The position numbers and the translations under genes were made by a program. The notes under the pieces are model-generated. The model was given only the letters and a program-made list of their open reading frames with translations. It ran no database searches and was not told the origin of the DNA. This document shows positions 1-7,818 of a stretch of 64,000 nucleotides of DNA, in pieces (positions within the stretch are counted from its first letter, which is position 1; each line of letters begins with the position of its first letter). The stretch spans positions 787,497 through 851,496 of the forward strand of contig NZ_LMLB01000001.1 in assembly GCF_001421785.1 (NCBI RefSeq), given 5' to 3'. The stretch comes from Sphingomonas sp. Leaf33 (GTDB taxonomy: Bacteria; Pseudomonadota; Alphaproteobacteria; Sphingomonadales; Sphingomonadaceae).

Positions 1-17
1 ATGCTGCGCATGGTCCC

Positions 18-37
18 CCTCCCCGCGAGCGGGGAGG
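18..37. repeat. short palindromic repeat, GC-rich
   Basis: A perfect inverted repeat with arms CCTCCCCGC and GCGGGGAGG. The same core, in the opposite loop orientation, recurs at 3179-3206 after rne. It lies just past the stop codon of the minus-strand ABC ATPase gene and has no T-run, so it is a dispersed palindrome that could act as a 3' end stabiliser rather than a classical terminator. Confidence 0.6.
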
Positions 38-53
38 ATATGTGTGCCGCCCA

Positions 54-986
54 TCACGCCGCCTTCTTCGCGGTTAGGTCGACGAAGATATCCTCCAGGC
101 TGGATTTCGACGTCTCCAGGTCCTTGAAGCCGATCCCCATTTCGCCGAGCTTGCGCAGCAGCGACGGGATGCCGGTGCGTTCGGCCTGCGCGTCGAAGAC
201 GTAGCGCAGCGTATGGCCGTCGTTTTCCAGGCTGAGGTGCCATTCCGCCAGCTCCGGCGGGATCGCGGCCATCGGGTCCTGCAACGCCAGGTCGAGCTCG
301 CGCTTGCCGAGTTTCGCCATCAACGCCGCCTTTTCCTCGACCAGCAGCAGCTTGCCGCCGGTGATGACGCCGACGCGGTCGGCCATTTCCTCGGCTTCCT
401 CGATGTAATGCGTCGTCAGGATGATCGTGACGCCGCGTTCGCGCAAACCGCCAATCAGCTTCCACATGTCGCGGCGCAGGGACACGTCGACGCCGGCGGT
501 GGGTTCGTCGAGGAACAGGATGTCGGGTTCGTGGGCGAGCGCCTTGGCGATCAGCACGCGGCGCTTCATGCCACCCGACAGTTCCATGATCTTGGCGCCG
601 CGCTTCTCCCACAGCGACAGGTCGCGCAGCAGCTGTTCGATGTAGTTGTCGTGCGCGGATCGCCCGAACAGGCGGCGGCTGAACTTGACCGTCGCCAGCA
701 CGGTTTCGAACATGTCGACCGACAGTTCCTGCGGCACCAGCCCGATCATCATGCGCGCGGGCTTGTAGTCCCGGATCGCGTCGTGTCCGCCGACGGTGAT
801 GGTACCGGCCGTCGGCGTCACCACGCCGCAGATGGTGTTGATGAGCGTCGACTTGCCCGCGCCGTTGGGTCCCAGCAGCGCGAAGATTTCACCCCGGCGG
901 ATGTCGAGCGTGACGTCGTCGAGCGCGTGATGGCCGGAGCCATAGGTCTTGCAGACGCCGCGAACGGCGAGGATCGTGTCCGGCAT
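54..986 (-). CDS. ABC transporter ATP-binding protein (ABC-2 type)
   Basis: A 310-residue cytoplasmic ATPase subunit. Walker [10 protein letters not shown] is at residues 39-47, signature LSGGMKRR near 137, Walker [13 protein letters not shown] near 155, followed by the switch histidine in [11 protein letters not shown]. The roughly 70-residue extension after the nucleotide-binding fold, ending near EDIFVDLT, is typical of DrrA/NodI-like ATPases that pair with ABC-2 membrane permeases. The permease would be expected downstream, left of the window edge. The ATG at 986 opens directly into the ABC fold. The substrate cannot be told from the sequence; a multi-drug or polysaccharide-type exporter is the usual role of the family. 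Confidence 0.9.
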   Translation of the reverse strand: MPDTILAVRGVCKTYGSGHHALDDVTLDIRRGEIFALLGPNGAGKSTLINTICGVVTPTAGTITVGGHDAIRDYKPARMMIGLVPQELSVDMFETVLATVKFSRRLFGRSAHDNYIEQLLRDLSLWEKRGAKIMELSGGMKRRVLIAKALAHEPDILFLDEPTAGVDVSLRRDMWKLIGGLRERGVTIILTTHYIEEAEEMADRVGVITGGKLLLVEEKAALMAKLGKRELDLALQDPMAAIPPELAEWHLSLENDGHTLRYVFDAQAERTGIPSLLRKLGEMGIGFKDLETSKSSLEDIFVDLTAKKAA

Positions 987-1047
987 GGCTGGCCCCTTTG
1001 CTTGCCTAGCTAGGGTGCGATCCCGTGCCGGACAAGGACGGGTCGTG

Positions 1048-1758
1048 TCAGCCGCGGTCGCGCGCCGCCTTTACCGCCGTGACCAGCTGCTCCTGCGGGA
1101 TCGCGCCCGACACGATGCGGTCGCCGATCACCCAGGCCGGGGTGCCTGTCATGCCGATCGCGCCGGCGGTGCGCAGGTTCCTGTCGAGTTCGGCCGCGGT
1201 CGTCGGCGATGCGACGACGGTCCGCGCGCGCGCCACGTCCAGCCCGGCCTTTGCCGCCGCGGCCATCACGGCGTCTTGCGTCGGGCGACCGGCGGCGAAC
1301 AATGCGGTGTGGAACGGCAGGTATTTGCCCTGTTCGGCGGCGGCCACGGCCCACGCCGCGGCGGTGCGGCTGTCCGCACTCAGTATCGGCAGTTCGCGGT
1401 AGACGATCCGCACGCCCGGGTCGGACGCCAGAAGCTGTTCGATTTCGGGCAGGCTGGCGCGGCAGTAGCCGCAGGCATAGTCCATGTACGTCACGACCGT
1501 GACGTCGCCGTTCGGGTTGCCGCCGACCATGCCGGGGACGGGCGTGAAGATCGCGGCGCGGTTCGCGGCGACCAGCTTGCCCGTCTCACGCTCCTGCAAC
1601 TTGGCCATCGCCTCGGGCAGGACCTCGGGATGGGCGAGCAGGTATGCGCGGACATCGCCGGGGGCGGGTTGCAGCTGTTGCAGGCCGAACGCGGCAGCCC
1701 CGCCCAGCACCCCGGCGAGCAGCAGGAGGGCGCCGAGCATCCACGGTCTTAGCGTCAC
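1048..1758 (-). CDS. DsbA-family thiol:disulfide oxidoreductase
   Basis: A 236-residue periplasmic thioredoxin-fold protein. An N-terminal hydrophobic anchor (residues 7-24) is followed by a short helical region ([14 protein letters not shown]) common in Com1/BdbD-like DsbA proteins, and then the redox motif CGYC at residues 96-99. The cis-Pro loop appears as [12 protein letters not shown] near the C-terminus. It probably introduces or isomerises disulfides in exported proteins. The GTG start at 1758 overlaps the stop of the M48 protease gene by four bases (GTGA), indicating translational coupling; an ATG at 1740 is an alternative. It is last in the two-gene unit with the protease, which suggests joint envelope protein quality control. 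Confidence 0.88.
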   Translation of the reverse strand: MTLRPWMLGALLLLAGVLGGAAAFGLQQLQPAPGDVRAYLLAHPEVLPEAMAKLQERETGKLVAANRAAIFTPVPGMVGGNPNGDVTVVTYMDYACGYCRASLPEIEQLLASDPGVRIVYRELPILSADSRTAAAWAVAAAEQGKYLPFHTALFAAGRPTQDAVMAAAAKAGLDVARARTVVASPTTAAELDRNLRTAGAIGMTGTPAWVIGDRIVSGAIPQEQLVTAVKAARDRG

Positions 1759-3131
1759 CGGCGGCGATCCTTCTTTTCGTCTTCCCATGCGGTCTGCGAG
1801 ACGAGGTAGATGTCCTGCGCGCGAATCCAGTCGCTGCTGCCCTTGGGCAGGCCGGTCATCGCCGCGCGTGACGAGACGAGTGCGGTGCGCGTGTCGCCGG
1901 TCAGGTTCGCGCGCTCGGCGGTCGCGAGCGCGGTGCGGGGCATGTCGCCCTTGCGTTCGTAGACGGTGCCGAGCTGCGTCCACGCCCAGGGGTTCTGCCC
2001 GTCGCGCTGGACGGCGGTCCGCAGCACTTTCTCCGCCTCGTCCAGGTCCTTCGGGTCGTCGGTCGAGACGAGCGCATGGCCGAAGGTGGTGGCGATCAGC
2101 GGGGCGTTGCGCGAGGCTTCGGTCGCTTCGCGCAACGGCGCGACGGCCCCCTTGGGGTTGCCCGCCTCCATGATGATCTGGCCCTGGAGTTCCAGGATAT
2201 AGGGATCGTGCGGCAGCGCCTTGACCAGCGCGGCCGTCTCCACCGCGGCCTGATCGGGATAGCCCGACAGGTGGTAGGCATAGGCGCGGGCGTAATGCGC
2301 GGGCACCGACTGGTCGCTGGCCGGATATTTGACCAGCGTTTCCTTCGGGTCGTTGACGTAGCCGCGCAGTTTCGCCTGCACGCGCTTGAACCGCGCCTCG
2401 ATACCCGCGTCGGATGGCGTGTTCCACGACGGCGTGCCGCGCGTCACCGCATCGAGTGCGGCCATGCGTTCGCCGGTCAGCGGGTGGGTGCGATCGTAGC
2501 TGCCTTCGCTCTGGCTGATGCCGTAGCGGAATTCCATGTTCTGGAGCTTCTTGAAAAAGCTGAGCATCCCCTTGCCGGTGATGCCGGCGGTGGAGAGGTA
2601 GCGCGCACCGGCGGCGTCCGCGCTCGATTCCTGGACGCGGGTGAAGGCCAGCAGCTTGCCCAGCGCCGCGCGCTGGCCCGCCGCCAGGATGCCCGCCCCG
2701 GCTTCGCCCGCGCCGGCCGCCATCGCCGCGACGCCCAGCACCAGGCTGAGGATGGAGATACCCATCGCGCCGTTGTAGCCGCGGTCCTGCAAGGGGATGT
2801 GGCCGTTGGCGATATGCCCGACCTCGTGCGCGATCACGCCCTGGACTTCGTTCGCGCTGGTCGCGGCATCGATCAGGCCGGAGTGGACGTAGACGATCTG
2901 CCCGCCCGCGACGAACGCGTTGATCGAGGGATCGTTGATGACGACGACCTGGACGTTCTTGGGGTTCAGGCCGGCGGCGGTCACGATGCCGCGCGACATG
3001 TCGGCGAACAGCGCCTCGGTCTCGGCATCGCGCAGGATCGATTGCGCAGCGGCGGGTTGCGCCGCCAGCACGGCGACGGCGGCCAGCGCGGCGACTCCGC
3101 GGCGAAGGAACTGGGTCAGGGGTGGCGCCAT
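1755..3131 (-). CDS. M48 family metalloprotease with TPR repeats (BepA/LoiP-like)
   Basis: A 458-residue exported protein. The ATG at 3131 gives a clean signal peptide (LAAVAVLAAQPAAAQ); the longer frame that starts at 3224 would overlap the end of rne and is not favoured. The zinc motif HEVGH is at 102-106, and the third ligand region ESSADAAGARYL lies about 70 residues later, as in Peptidase_M48. The C-terminal half (about 290-440) has TPR-like helical pairs. This matches the family of periplasmic M48/TPR proteins that degrade or chaperone misassembled outer-membrane proteins. It overlaps the downstream DsbA-like gene by four bases. Confidence 0.9.
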   Translation of the reverse strand: MAPPLTQFLRRGVAALAAVAVLAAQPAAAQSILRDAETEALFADMSRGIVTAAGLNPKNVQVVVINDPSINAFVAGGQIVYVHSGLIDAATSANEVQGVIAHEVGHIANGHIPLQDRGYNGAMGISILSLVLGVAAMAAGAGEAGAGILAAGQRAALGKLLAFTRVQESSADAAGARYLSTAGITGKGMLSFFKKLQNMEFRYGISQSEGSYDRTHPLTGERMAALDAVTRGTPSWNTPSDAGIEARFKRVQAKLRGYVNDPKETLVKYPASDQSVPAHYARAYAYHLSGYPDQAAVETAALVKALPHDPYILELQGQIIMEAGNPKGAVAPLREATEASRNAPLIATTFGHALVSTDDPKDLDEAEKVLRTAVQRDGQNPWAWTQLGTVYERKGDMPRTALATAERANLTGDTRTALVSSRAAMTGLPKGSSDWIRAQDIYLVSQTAWEDEKKDRRR

Positions 3132-3178
3132 GGTGCGGGGTCGTGGCGATCCGGGGCTGAATGGGGCGTGAAGGCTAT

Positions 3179-3206
3179 CGATCCTCCCCGCTCGCGGGGA
3201 GGATCG
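3179..3206 (-). terminator. hairpin after rne, also a dispersed repeat
   Basis: A 13-bp perfect inverted repeat (CGATCCTCCCCGC, loop TC, then its complement) begins eight bases past the rne stop. There is no T-run on the minus strand, so it is either a factor-independent end of limited strength or an RNA 3' stabiliser. Its core matches the repeat at 18-37. Confidence 0.5.
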
Positions 3207-3213
3207 GTTTGGG

Positions 3214-5928
3214 TCAGGCGCCAAAAGTCCGCTGCCACCAGCCGCGGCGAGGGGTTTCGTCGAAGCCGTCGTCCGTACCTTCGGCCGGGCCGGCAGCGTC
3301 GTCCAGCGGGACGGCGGCGTCGGTTTCGACCGTCGGTGCGACCGTCACCGCCGGCAGGTCGGCGGCGTCGGCGGCAGGCGCGGCATCGGCCTTCTTGCGC
3401 GACGGACGGCGGCGCGGCTTGGGTGCTGCCTCGGCGTCGGCTTCGACCGGAGCCTCGGCAACTGGCGCCTCGACCGTCTCGGCCTCGCTTGCGGCAGGCG
3501 TCTTGCGGCGCGTGCGCTTCGGCTTGGCCGGTGCGTCCTCGGCGACCGGTGCCTCGACGGCGACAGGTGCCTCGACCGCGAGGGCCTCGCCGTCGATCGC
3601 GTCCGCCTTCTTGCGGCGCGAGCGGCGCGGCTTGGCCGGGGCGTCCTCGGCCACCGGTTCCGGTGCGGCGGCGACGATTGCCTCGGCCTCGGCTTCCGGC
3701 GACACGTCGTCGGCCGGCTGCTCGCCGACGAACTCGGCGGCCTCGGCACGATCACCGGCCTCGCGGCGACCGCCACGACGCCCGCGGCGACGGCGACGGC
3801 GGGGTTCGCCCTCGTCGGCAGCGGCCGTCTCGGCGATCGGCGCCTCGGCCGGCTCGGCGTCGGTGTCCTCGGTCACGTCGGCGTCGCTCTCGGTTGCGGC
3901 GTCAGCCTCGCCCTCGACCTCGCCGTCTTCGCGACCCTCGCCTTCGTCACGACCGCGACCGCGACGCCCGCGGCGACGGCGGCGGCGGCGATTGCGGCCT
4001 TCGCCGTCGTCGTCGCGGCCTTCGGGACGCTCGGCGCGCTCGCGGCGGGCCGGGCGCTCCTCGACTTCCTCGGTGTCCTCGGCCTCTTCGGCCTCCTCGA
4101 CCTCGTCCTCGTCGTCCTCTTCCGGCAGGTCCTCGTCGAGATCCTGCATCGGTGCGTCGAAGCGCGGTGCGTGGGCGGGCGGCGGGCCGCTCGCCTCGAC
4201 CGACATGCGCGCGCCCTCGACTTCGCCGTCCGACAGCACCTCGACCTGGACGCCGTAGCGGTCCTCGATCTCGGCCAGTTCGGCGCGCTTGTTGTTGAGC
4301 AGGTAGAAGGCGGCTTCCTGCGAAGCCCGCAGCGTGATGTTGGCGCCGCGGCCGCGCGCGGCCTCGTCCTCGATCAGGCGCAGCGCGCTGAGGCCCGCCG
4401 ACGATGCGGTGCGGACCAGGCCCGTGCCTTCGCAATGCGGGCACTGGCGGGTGGAGGCTTCGAGCACGCCGGTGCGCAGACGCTGGCGGCTCATCTCCAT
4501 CAGGCCGAACGACGAGATGCGGCCGACCTGGATGCGGGCGCGGTCGTCCTTCAACGCCTCCTTCATCGCCTTCTCGACCTTACGGACGTTTGATCCGTGG
4601 TCCATGTCGATGAAGTCGATGACGACCAGGCCCGCCATGTCGCGCAGGCGCAGCTGGCGCGCGATTTCCTGTGCGGCCTCTAGGTTCGTCGCGGTCGCGG
4701 TCTGCTCGATCGAATGCTCGCGGGTCGAACGCCCGGAGTTGATGTCGATGCTGACCAGCGCCTCGGTCGGGTTGATGACCAGATAGCCGCCAGACTTCAG
4801 CTGGACGACCGGATGGTACATCGCCGCCAGCTGGTCCTCGACATGCGCGCGCTGGAAGAGGGGCACGGGGTCGCTGTAATGCTTCACGCGGCGGGCGTGG
4901 CTCGGCATCAGGAGCTTCATGAACTCCTTGGCCTGGCGATAGCCGTCCTCGCCCTCGACGATGACCTCGTCGATGTCCTTGTTGTAGATGTCGCGGATCG
5001 CACGCTTCATCAGGTCGCTGTCGCCATAGACCAGCGCGGGGGCGGCCGACTTCAGCGTCTCCTCGCGGATGCCGTCCCACAGGCGTGCCAGATAGTCGAA
5101 GTCGCGCTTGATCTCGATCTTGGTGCGCTGGAGGCCGGCGGTGCGGACGATGCAGCCCATCGACGGCGGCAGCGCCAGGTCGGCCATGATCGACTTCAGC
5201 CGCTTGCGGTCGCCCGCATTGCTGATCTTGCGCGAAATGCCGCCGCCGTGCGCGGTGTTGGGCATCAGTACGCAGTAGCGGCCGGCGAGGCTCAGGTACG
5301 TGGTCAGCGCCGCGCCCTTGTTGCCGCGCTCTTCCTTCACGACCTGCACCAGCAGCACCTGGCGGCGGCGGATGACGTCCTGGATCTTGTAGCGGCGGCG
5401 CAGGTTCATGCGGCGCTCACGCAGCTGGTCGACCGCGCTGTCGTCGCCCCCGCGACCACGGCCGCGGCGACGGCGGCGCGACGACGATTCGCCGCCGTTC
5501 TCGCCTTCCGAGACTTCTTCCGAGTCGTCGTCGTGATCGGCGTCGTGATCCAAGTCGTCGTCGGCCTGCTCGACCTCGCCGCCCTCGTCACCGTGGAACT
5601 CGTCCTCGGCTTCGGCACGCAGCGCGGCTTCCTCGGCGGCGTGTTCCGCCTCCTCGCGCAGCAGCGCGTCGCGATCCTCCTTGGGGATCTGGTAGTAATC
5701 GGGGTGGATTTCGCTGAACGCCAGGAAGCCGTGGCGATTGCCGCCGTAATCGACGAACGCCGCCTGCAGCGACGGTTCGACGCGGGTTACCTTGGCGAGA
5801 TAGATGTTGCCCTTGAGCTGCTTGCGCTCGGCACTCTCGAAATCAAATTCTTCGATTCGATTCCCTTTGACGACGGCCACGCGGGTTTCTTCCCGGTGGC
5901 GTGCGTCGATCAGCATACGCGTGGTCAT
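3214..5928 (-). CDS. rne: ribonuclease E (Rne/Rng family)
   Basis: A 904-residue endoribonuclease and degradosome scaffold. An S1 domain begins near residue 35 and is interrupted by a highly acidic then arginine-rich insertion (about 95-165), common in alphaproteobacterial RNase E. The DNase I-like catalytic core carries the metal-binding acids in SIDINSGR (Asp395) and VIDFIDMD (about 438-441). The Zn-link is CPHCEGTG (Cys496, Cys499), which joins subunits. Residues 600-904 are a low-complexity tail alternating Glu/Asp, Arg and Ala/Pro/Val blocks, ending in RRGWWQRTFGA; a terminal Gly-Trp-Trp motif is known in Caulobacter RNase E as the PNPase contact. The start has GGAG eight bases upstream. 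It processes rRNA and tRNA and turns over mRNA. Confidence 0.96.
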   Translation of the reverse strand: MTTRMLIDARHREETRVAVVKGNRIEEFDFESAERKQLKGNIYLAKVTRVEPSLQAAFVDYGGNRHGFLAFSEIHPDYYQIPKEDRDALLREEAEHAAEEAALRAEAEDEFHGDEGGEVEQADDDLDHDADHDDDSEEVSEGENGGESSSRRRRRGRGRGGDDSAVDQLRERRMNLRRRYKIQDVIRRRQVLLVQVVKEERGNKGAALTTYLSLAGRYCVLMPNTAHGGGISRKISNAGDRKRLKSIMADLALPPSMGCIVRTAGLQRTKIEIKRDFDYLARLWDGIREETLKSAAPALVYGDSDLMKRAIRDIYNKDIDEVIVEGEDGYRQAKEFMKLLMPSHARRVKHYSDPVPLFQRAHVEDQLAAMYHPVVQLKSGGYLVINPTEALVSIDINSGRSTREHSIEQTATATNLEAAQEIARQLRLRDMAGLVVIDFIDMDHGSNVRKVEKAMKEALKDDRARIQVGRISSFGLMEMSRQRLRTGVLEASTRQCPHCEGTGLVRTASSAGLSALRLIEDEAARGRGANITLRASQEAAFYLLNNKRAELAEIEDRYGVQVEVLSDGEVEGARMSVEASGPPPAHAPRFDAPMQDLDEDLPEEDDEDEVEEAEEAEDTEEVEERPARRERAERPEGRDDDGEGRNRRRRRRRGRRGRGRDEGEGREDGEVEGEADAATESDADVTEDTDAEPAEAPIAETAAADEGEPRRRRRRGRRGGRREAGDRAEAAEFVGEQPADDVSPEAEAEAIVAAAPEPVAEDAPAKPRRSRRKKADAIDGEALAVEAPVAVEAPVAEDAPAKPKRTRRKTPAASEAETVEAPVAEAPVEADAEAAPKPRRRPSRKKADAAPAADAADLPAVTVAPTVETDAAVPLDDAAGPAEGTDDGFDETPRRGWWQRTFGA

Positions 5929-6453
5929 TGTGAAGTCTCCGGGCGCGCGCTGCTCCGCAGCTGGGGCGCGGCGCGCGCATGTCTATGGTTCGCGGCCCGT
6001 GCGGTGCGCACCGGGCCGGGGTGAAGGCGAAAATACGAAGTGCGTCTGCTGACACCGCACACGCAGCGGAGACTTGGTCCGTTGCGACCGCAGCGCCCAC
6101 GCGAACCGCCGGGGCGGTGCGGTGGAGGCGGAGCGGGGTATGCCTCATGGGTCAGCGTCAACCTGGTTGCGCGCACGCGACCGGACGGCCGCGGCGGTCT
6201 GTTCTAAGCGTCGGGACAGGCAAACGGGCGATCCCAAGTGGTTGGCCCACCTCCCGACTTGGCTTGCGTAGCACCCATGTGCCACCCCGGCAACCGTCGG
6301 TCGTTGCGCCGCCGCTACGGTGGTCGAACCGGCATGCGTTTGCCGCCTTGCCGGCAAAAAAATGCCGAACGGCAAATTTACCAGATCGCTCAACCCCGTT
6401 TTCGCGGACGCAGGCCTAGGCAGAGGGCACAGGGATCAAAGGGAATAACCCTC
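5929..6453. other. divergent intergenic region, rne leader / amidase promoter
   Basis: About 525 bases separate two divergently transcribed genes. On the rne side there are GC-rich hairpin-forming stretches (around 5940-5990 and 6000-6020), consistent with a structured rne 5' leader. The right part (6350-6385) is the only A/T-rich stretch and probably carries the amidase promoter. I see no convincing ORF, tRNA or known RNA in it. Confidence 0.5.
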
Positions 6454-7731
6454 ATGTCTTTTGGCTGGACCGCCGCCGGGGGCACGCGGCATAGGTCGTG
6501 TGTGCTTGCTTTCCTCGCCCTCGTCGCCGGGCTGTTCACCGGCGTGCCGAGCTGGGCGGGAACCGTGCGCGACATTCGTGTCGAGCGTGGCCGCATCATA
6601 TTGACCTTCGACGAGCGCGTGGCGGAGGCGTCGAGCTTCGTCCTGAACGAGCCGCGGCGCATTGCGATCGACCTGAGCGGGGCGACGCCGGGCGGCAGCG
6701 CCAGCGTCGGCGGACCGATCGCCGGGGTGCGACAGGCGGCGCGCGACGGTGGCGCACGGATCGTGCTCGACCTCGATACACCCGCGATCGTCACCGACGG
6801 CCACTTCGGCGAGGACGGACGCACGCTGACGCTCCAGCTGAAATCGGTCGACGACGGTCGCTTCGCGCGGGCCTCGGCGGAGGGGCGCAGGACCTTCCTG
6901 CCCGACATGGCCTTCGCCACTCCGGCGCGCGCCAACGGCTACAGCGTCACCATGCGCGTGCCCACCGTGACAAAGGCGCTGCCGCTGCCGCGCGTCGTCG
7001 GACCGGCCGATCGCCCGCTGGTGGTGATCGACGCCGGTCACGGCGGGCATGATCCCGGTGCGATCTCGCCGGACGGGTCGCTTCAGGAAAAGGAGCTGAC
7101 GCTGAAGGTCGCCCGGGCGATCCGCGACGACCTGGTGTCGTCGGGCCGCGCGCGCGTCGCGCTGACCCGTGACGACGACCGCTTCCTGGTGCTGCGCGAG
7201 CGCTACGAGATCGCGCGGCGGATGGGGGCGGCGCTGTTCATCTCGATCCACTGCGACAGCGCAGGGAATCCGGAAGCGACCGGTGCGACCGTCTATACCC
7301 TGTCCGAGATCGCGTCCGACAAGGAAGCGGCGCGCCTCGCCGCGCGCGAGAACAAGGCCGACGTGCTGGCCGGCGTCGACTTGGGCGACGCGGGGGCGGA
7401 CATCTCGCAGATCCTGATCGACCTGACCCAGCGCGAGACGATGAACACCTCCGCCAGCTTCGCTCGCGTGCTCGGCCGCGAGGCTCGCCCGTTGATGCCG
7501 ACCAAGGCGACATTCCACCGCATGGCGTCGCTGATGGTGCTGAAGGCGCCCGACGTGCCGTCGATCCTGTTCGAGACGGGCTATATCTCGAACCAGAACG
7601 ACGCCGATTTCCTGGCGTCGCGCGAGGGGCGCGAGAAGGTGGCCGAGAGCGTGCGCCGCGCGGTCGAGGTGCATTTCGCGACGCGCCTGGCCGGACGTGG
7701 TGGCGTCGATATGGCATCGGCGGAGGAATAG
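6454..7731 (+). CDS. N-acetylmuramoyl-L-alanine amidase (AMIN + Amidase_3)
   Basis: A 425-residue exported cell-wall hydrolase that cleaves the bond between MurNAc and the stem peptide, normally during daughter-cell separation. The ATG at 6454 is preceded by AAAGGGA and yields a signal sequence (VLAFLALVAGLFTGVPSWAG); the longer upstream frame has no coding character. An N-terminal AMIN domain (about 35-130) should target the septum. The zinc amidase fold starts with IDAGHGGHDPGA near residue 194, followed by the Glu ligand in LQEKELTL and the HCDS motif. The C-terminal catalytic Glu is in ILFETGYISN. It sits directly upstream of PBP1A, coupling peptidoglycan cleavage and synthesis. Confidence 0.93.
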   Translation: MSFGWTAAGGTRHRSCVLAFLALVAGLFTGVPSWAGTVRDIRVERGRIILTFDERVAEASSFVLNEPRRIAIDLSGATPGGSASVGGPIAGVRQAARDGGARIVLDLDTPAIVTDGHFGEDGRTLTLQLKSVDDGRFARASAEGRRTFLPDMAFATPARANGYSVTMRVPTVTKALPLPRVVGPADRPLVVIDAGHGGHDPGAISPDGSLQEKELTLKVARAIRDDLVSSGRARVALTRDDDRFLVLRERYEIARRMGAALFISIHCDSAGNPEATGATVYTLSEIASDKEAARLAARENKADVLAGVDLGDAGADISQILIDLTQRETMNTSASFARVLGREARPLMPTKATFHRMASLMVLKAPDVPSILFETGYISNQNDADFLASREGREKVAESVRRAVEVHFATRLAGRGGVDMASAEE

Positions 7732-7818
7732 GCGGCGGGCGGGGTGCTGCCGGGATCCGAACCTCTTTGTTTCTCGGTGCTTCCCTCCCGCCCCGCGGAT
7801 CGATAGAACGCCCGCGCA

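Noticed and set aside
2076..4298. 740-codon plus-strand frame opposite rne
   Set aside because: It is the antisense shadow of rne and its protease neighbour; composition is Arg/His-rich without domains, while the minus strand encodes clear RNase E motifs.
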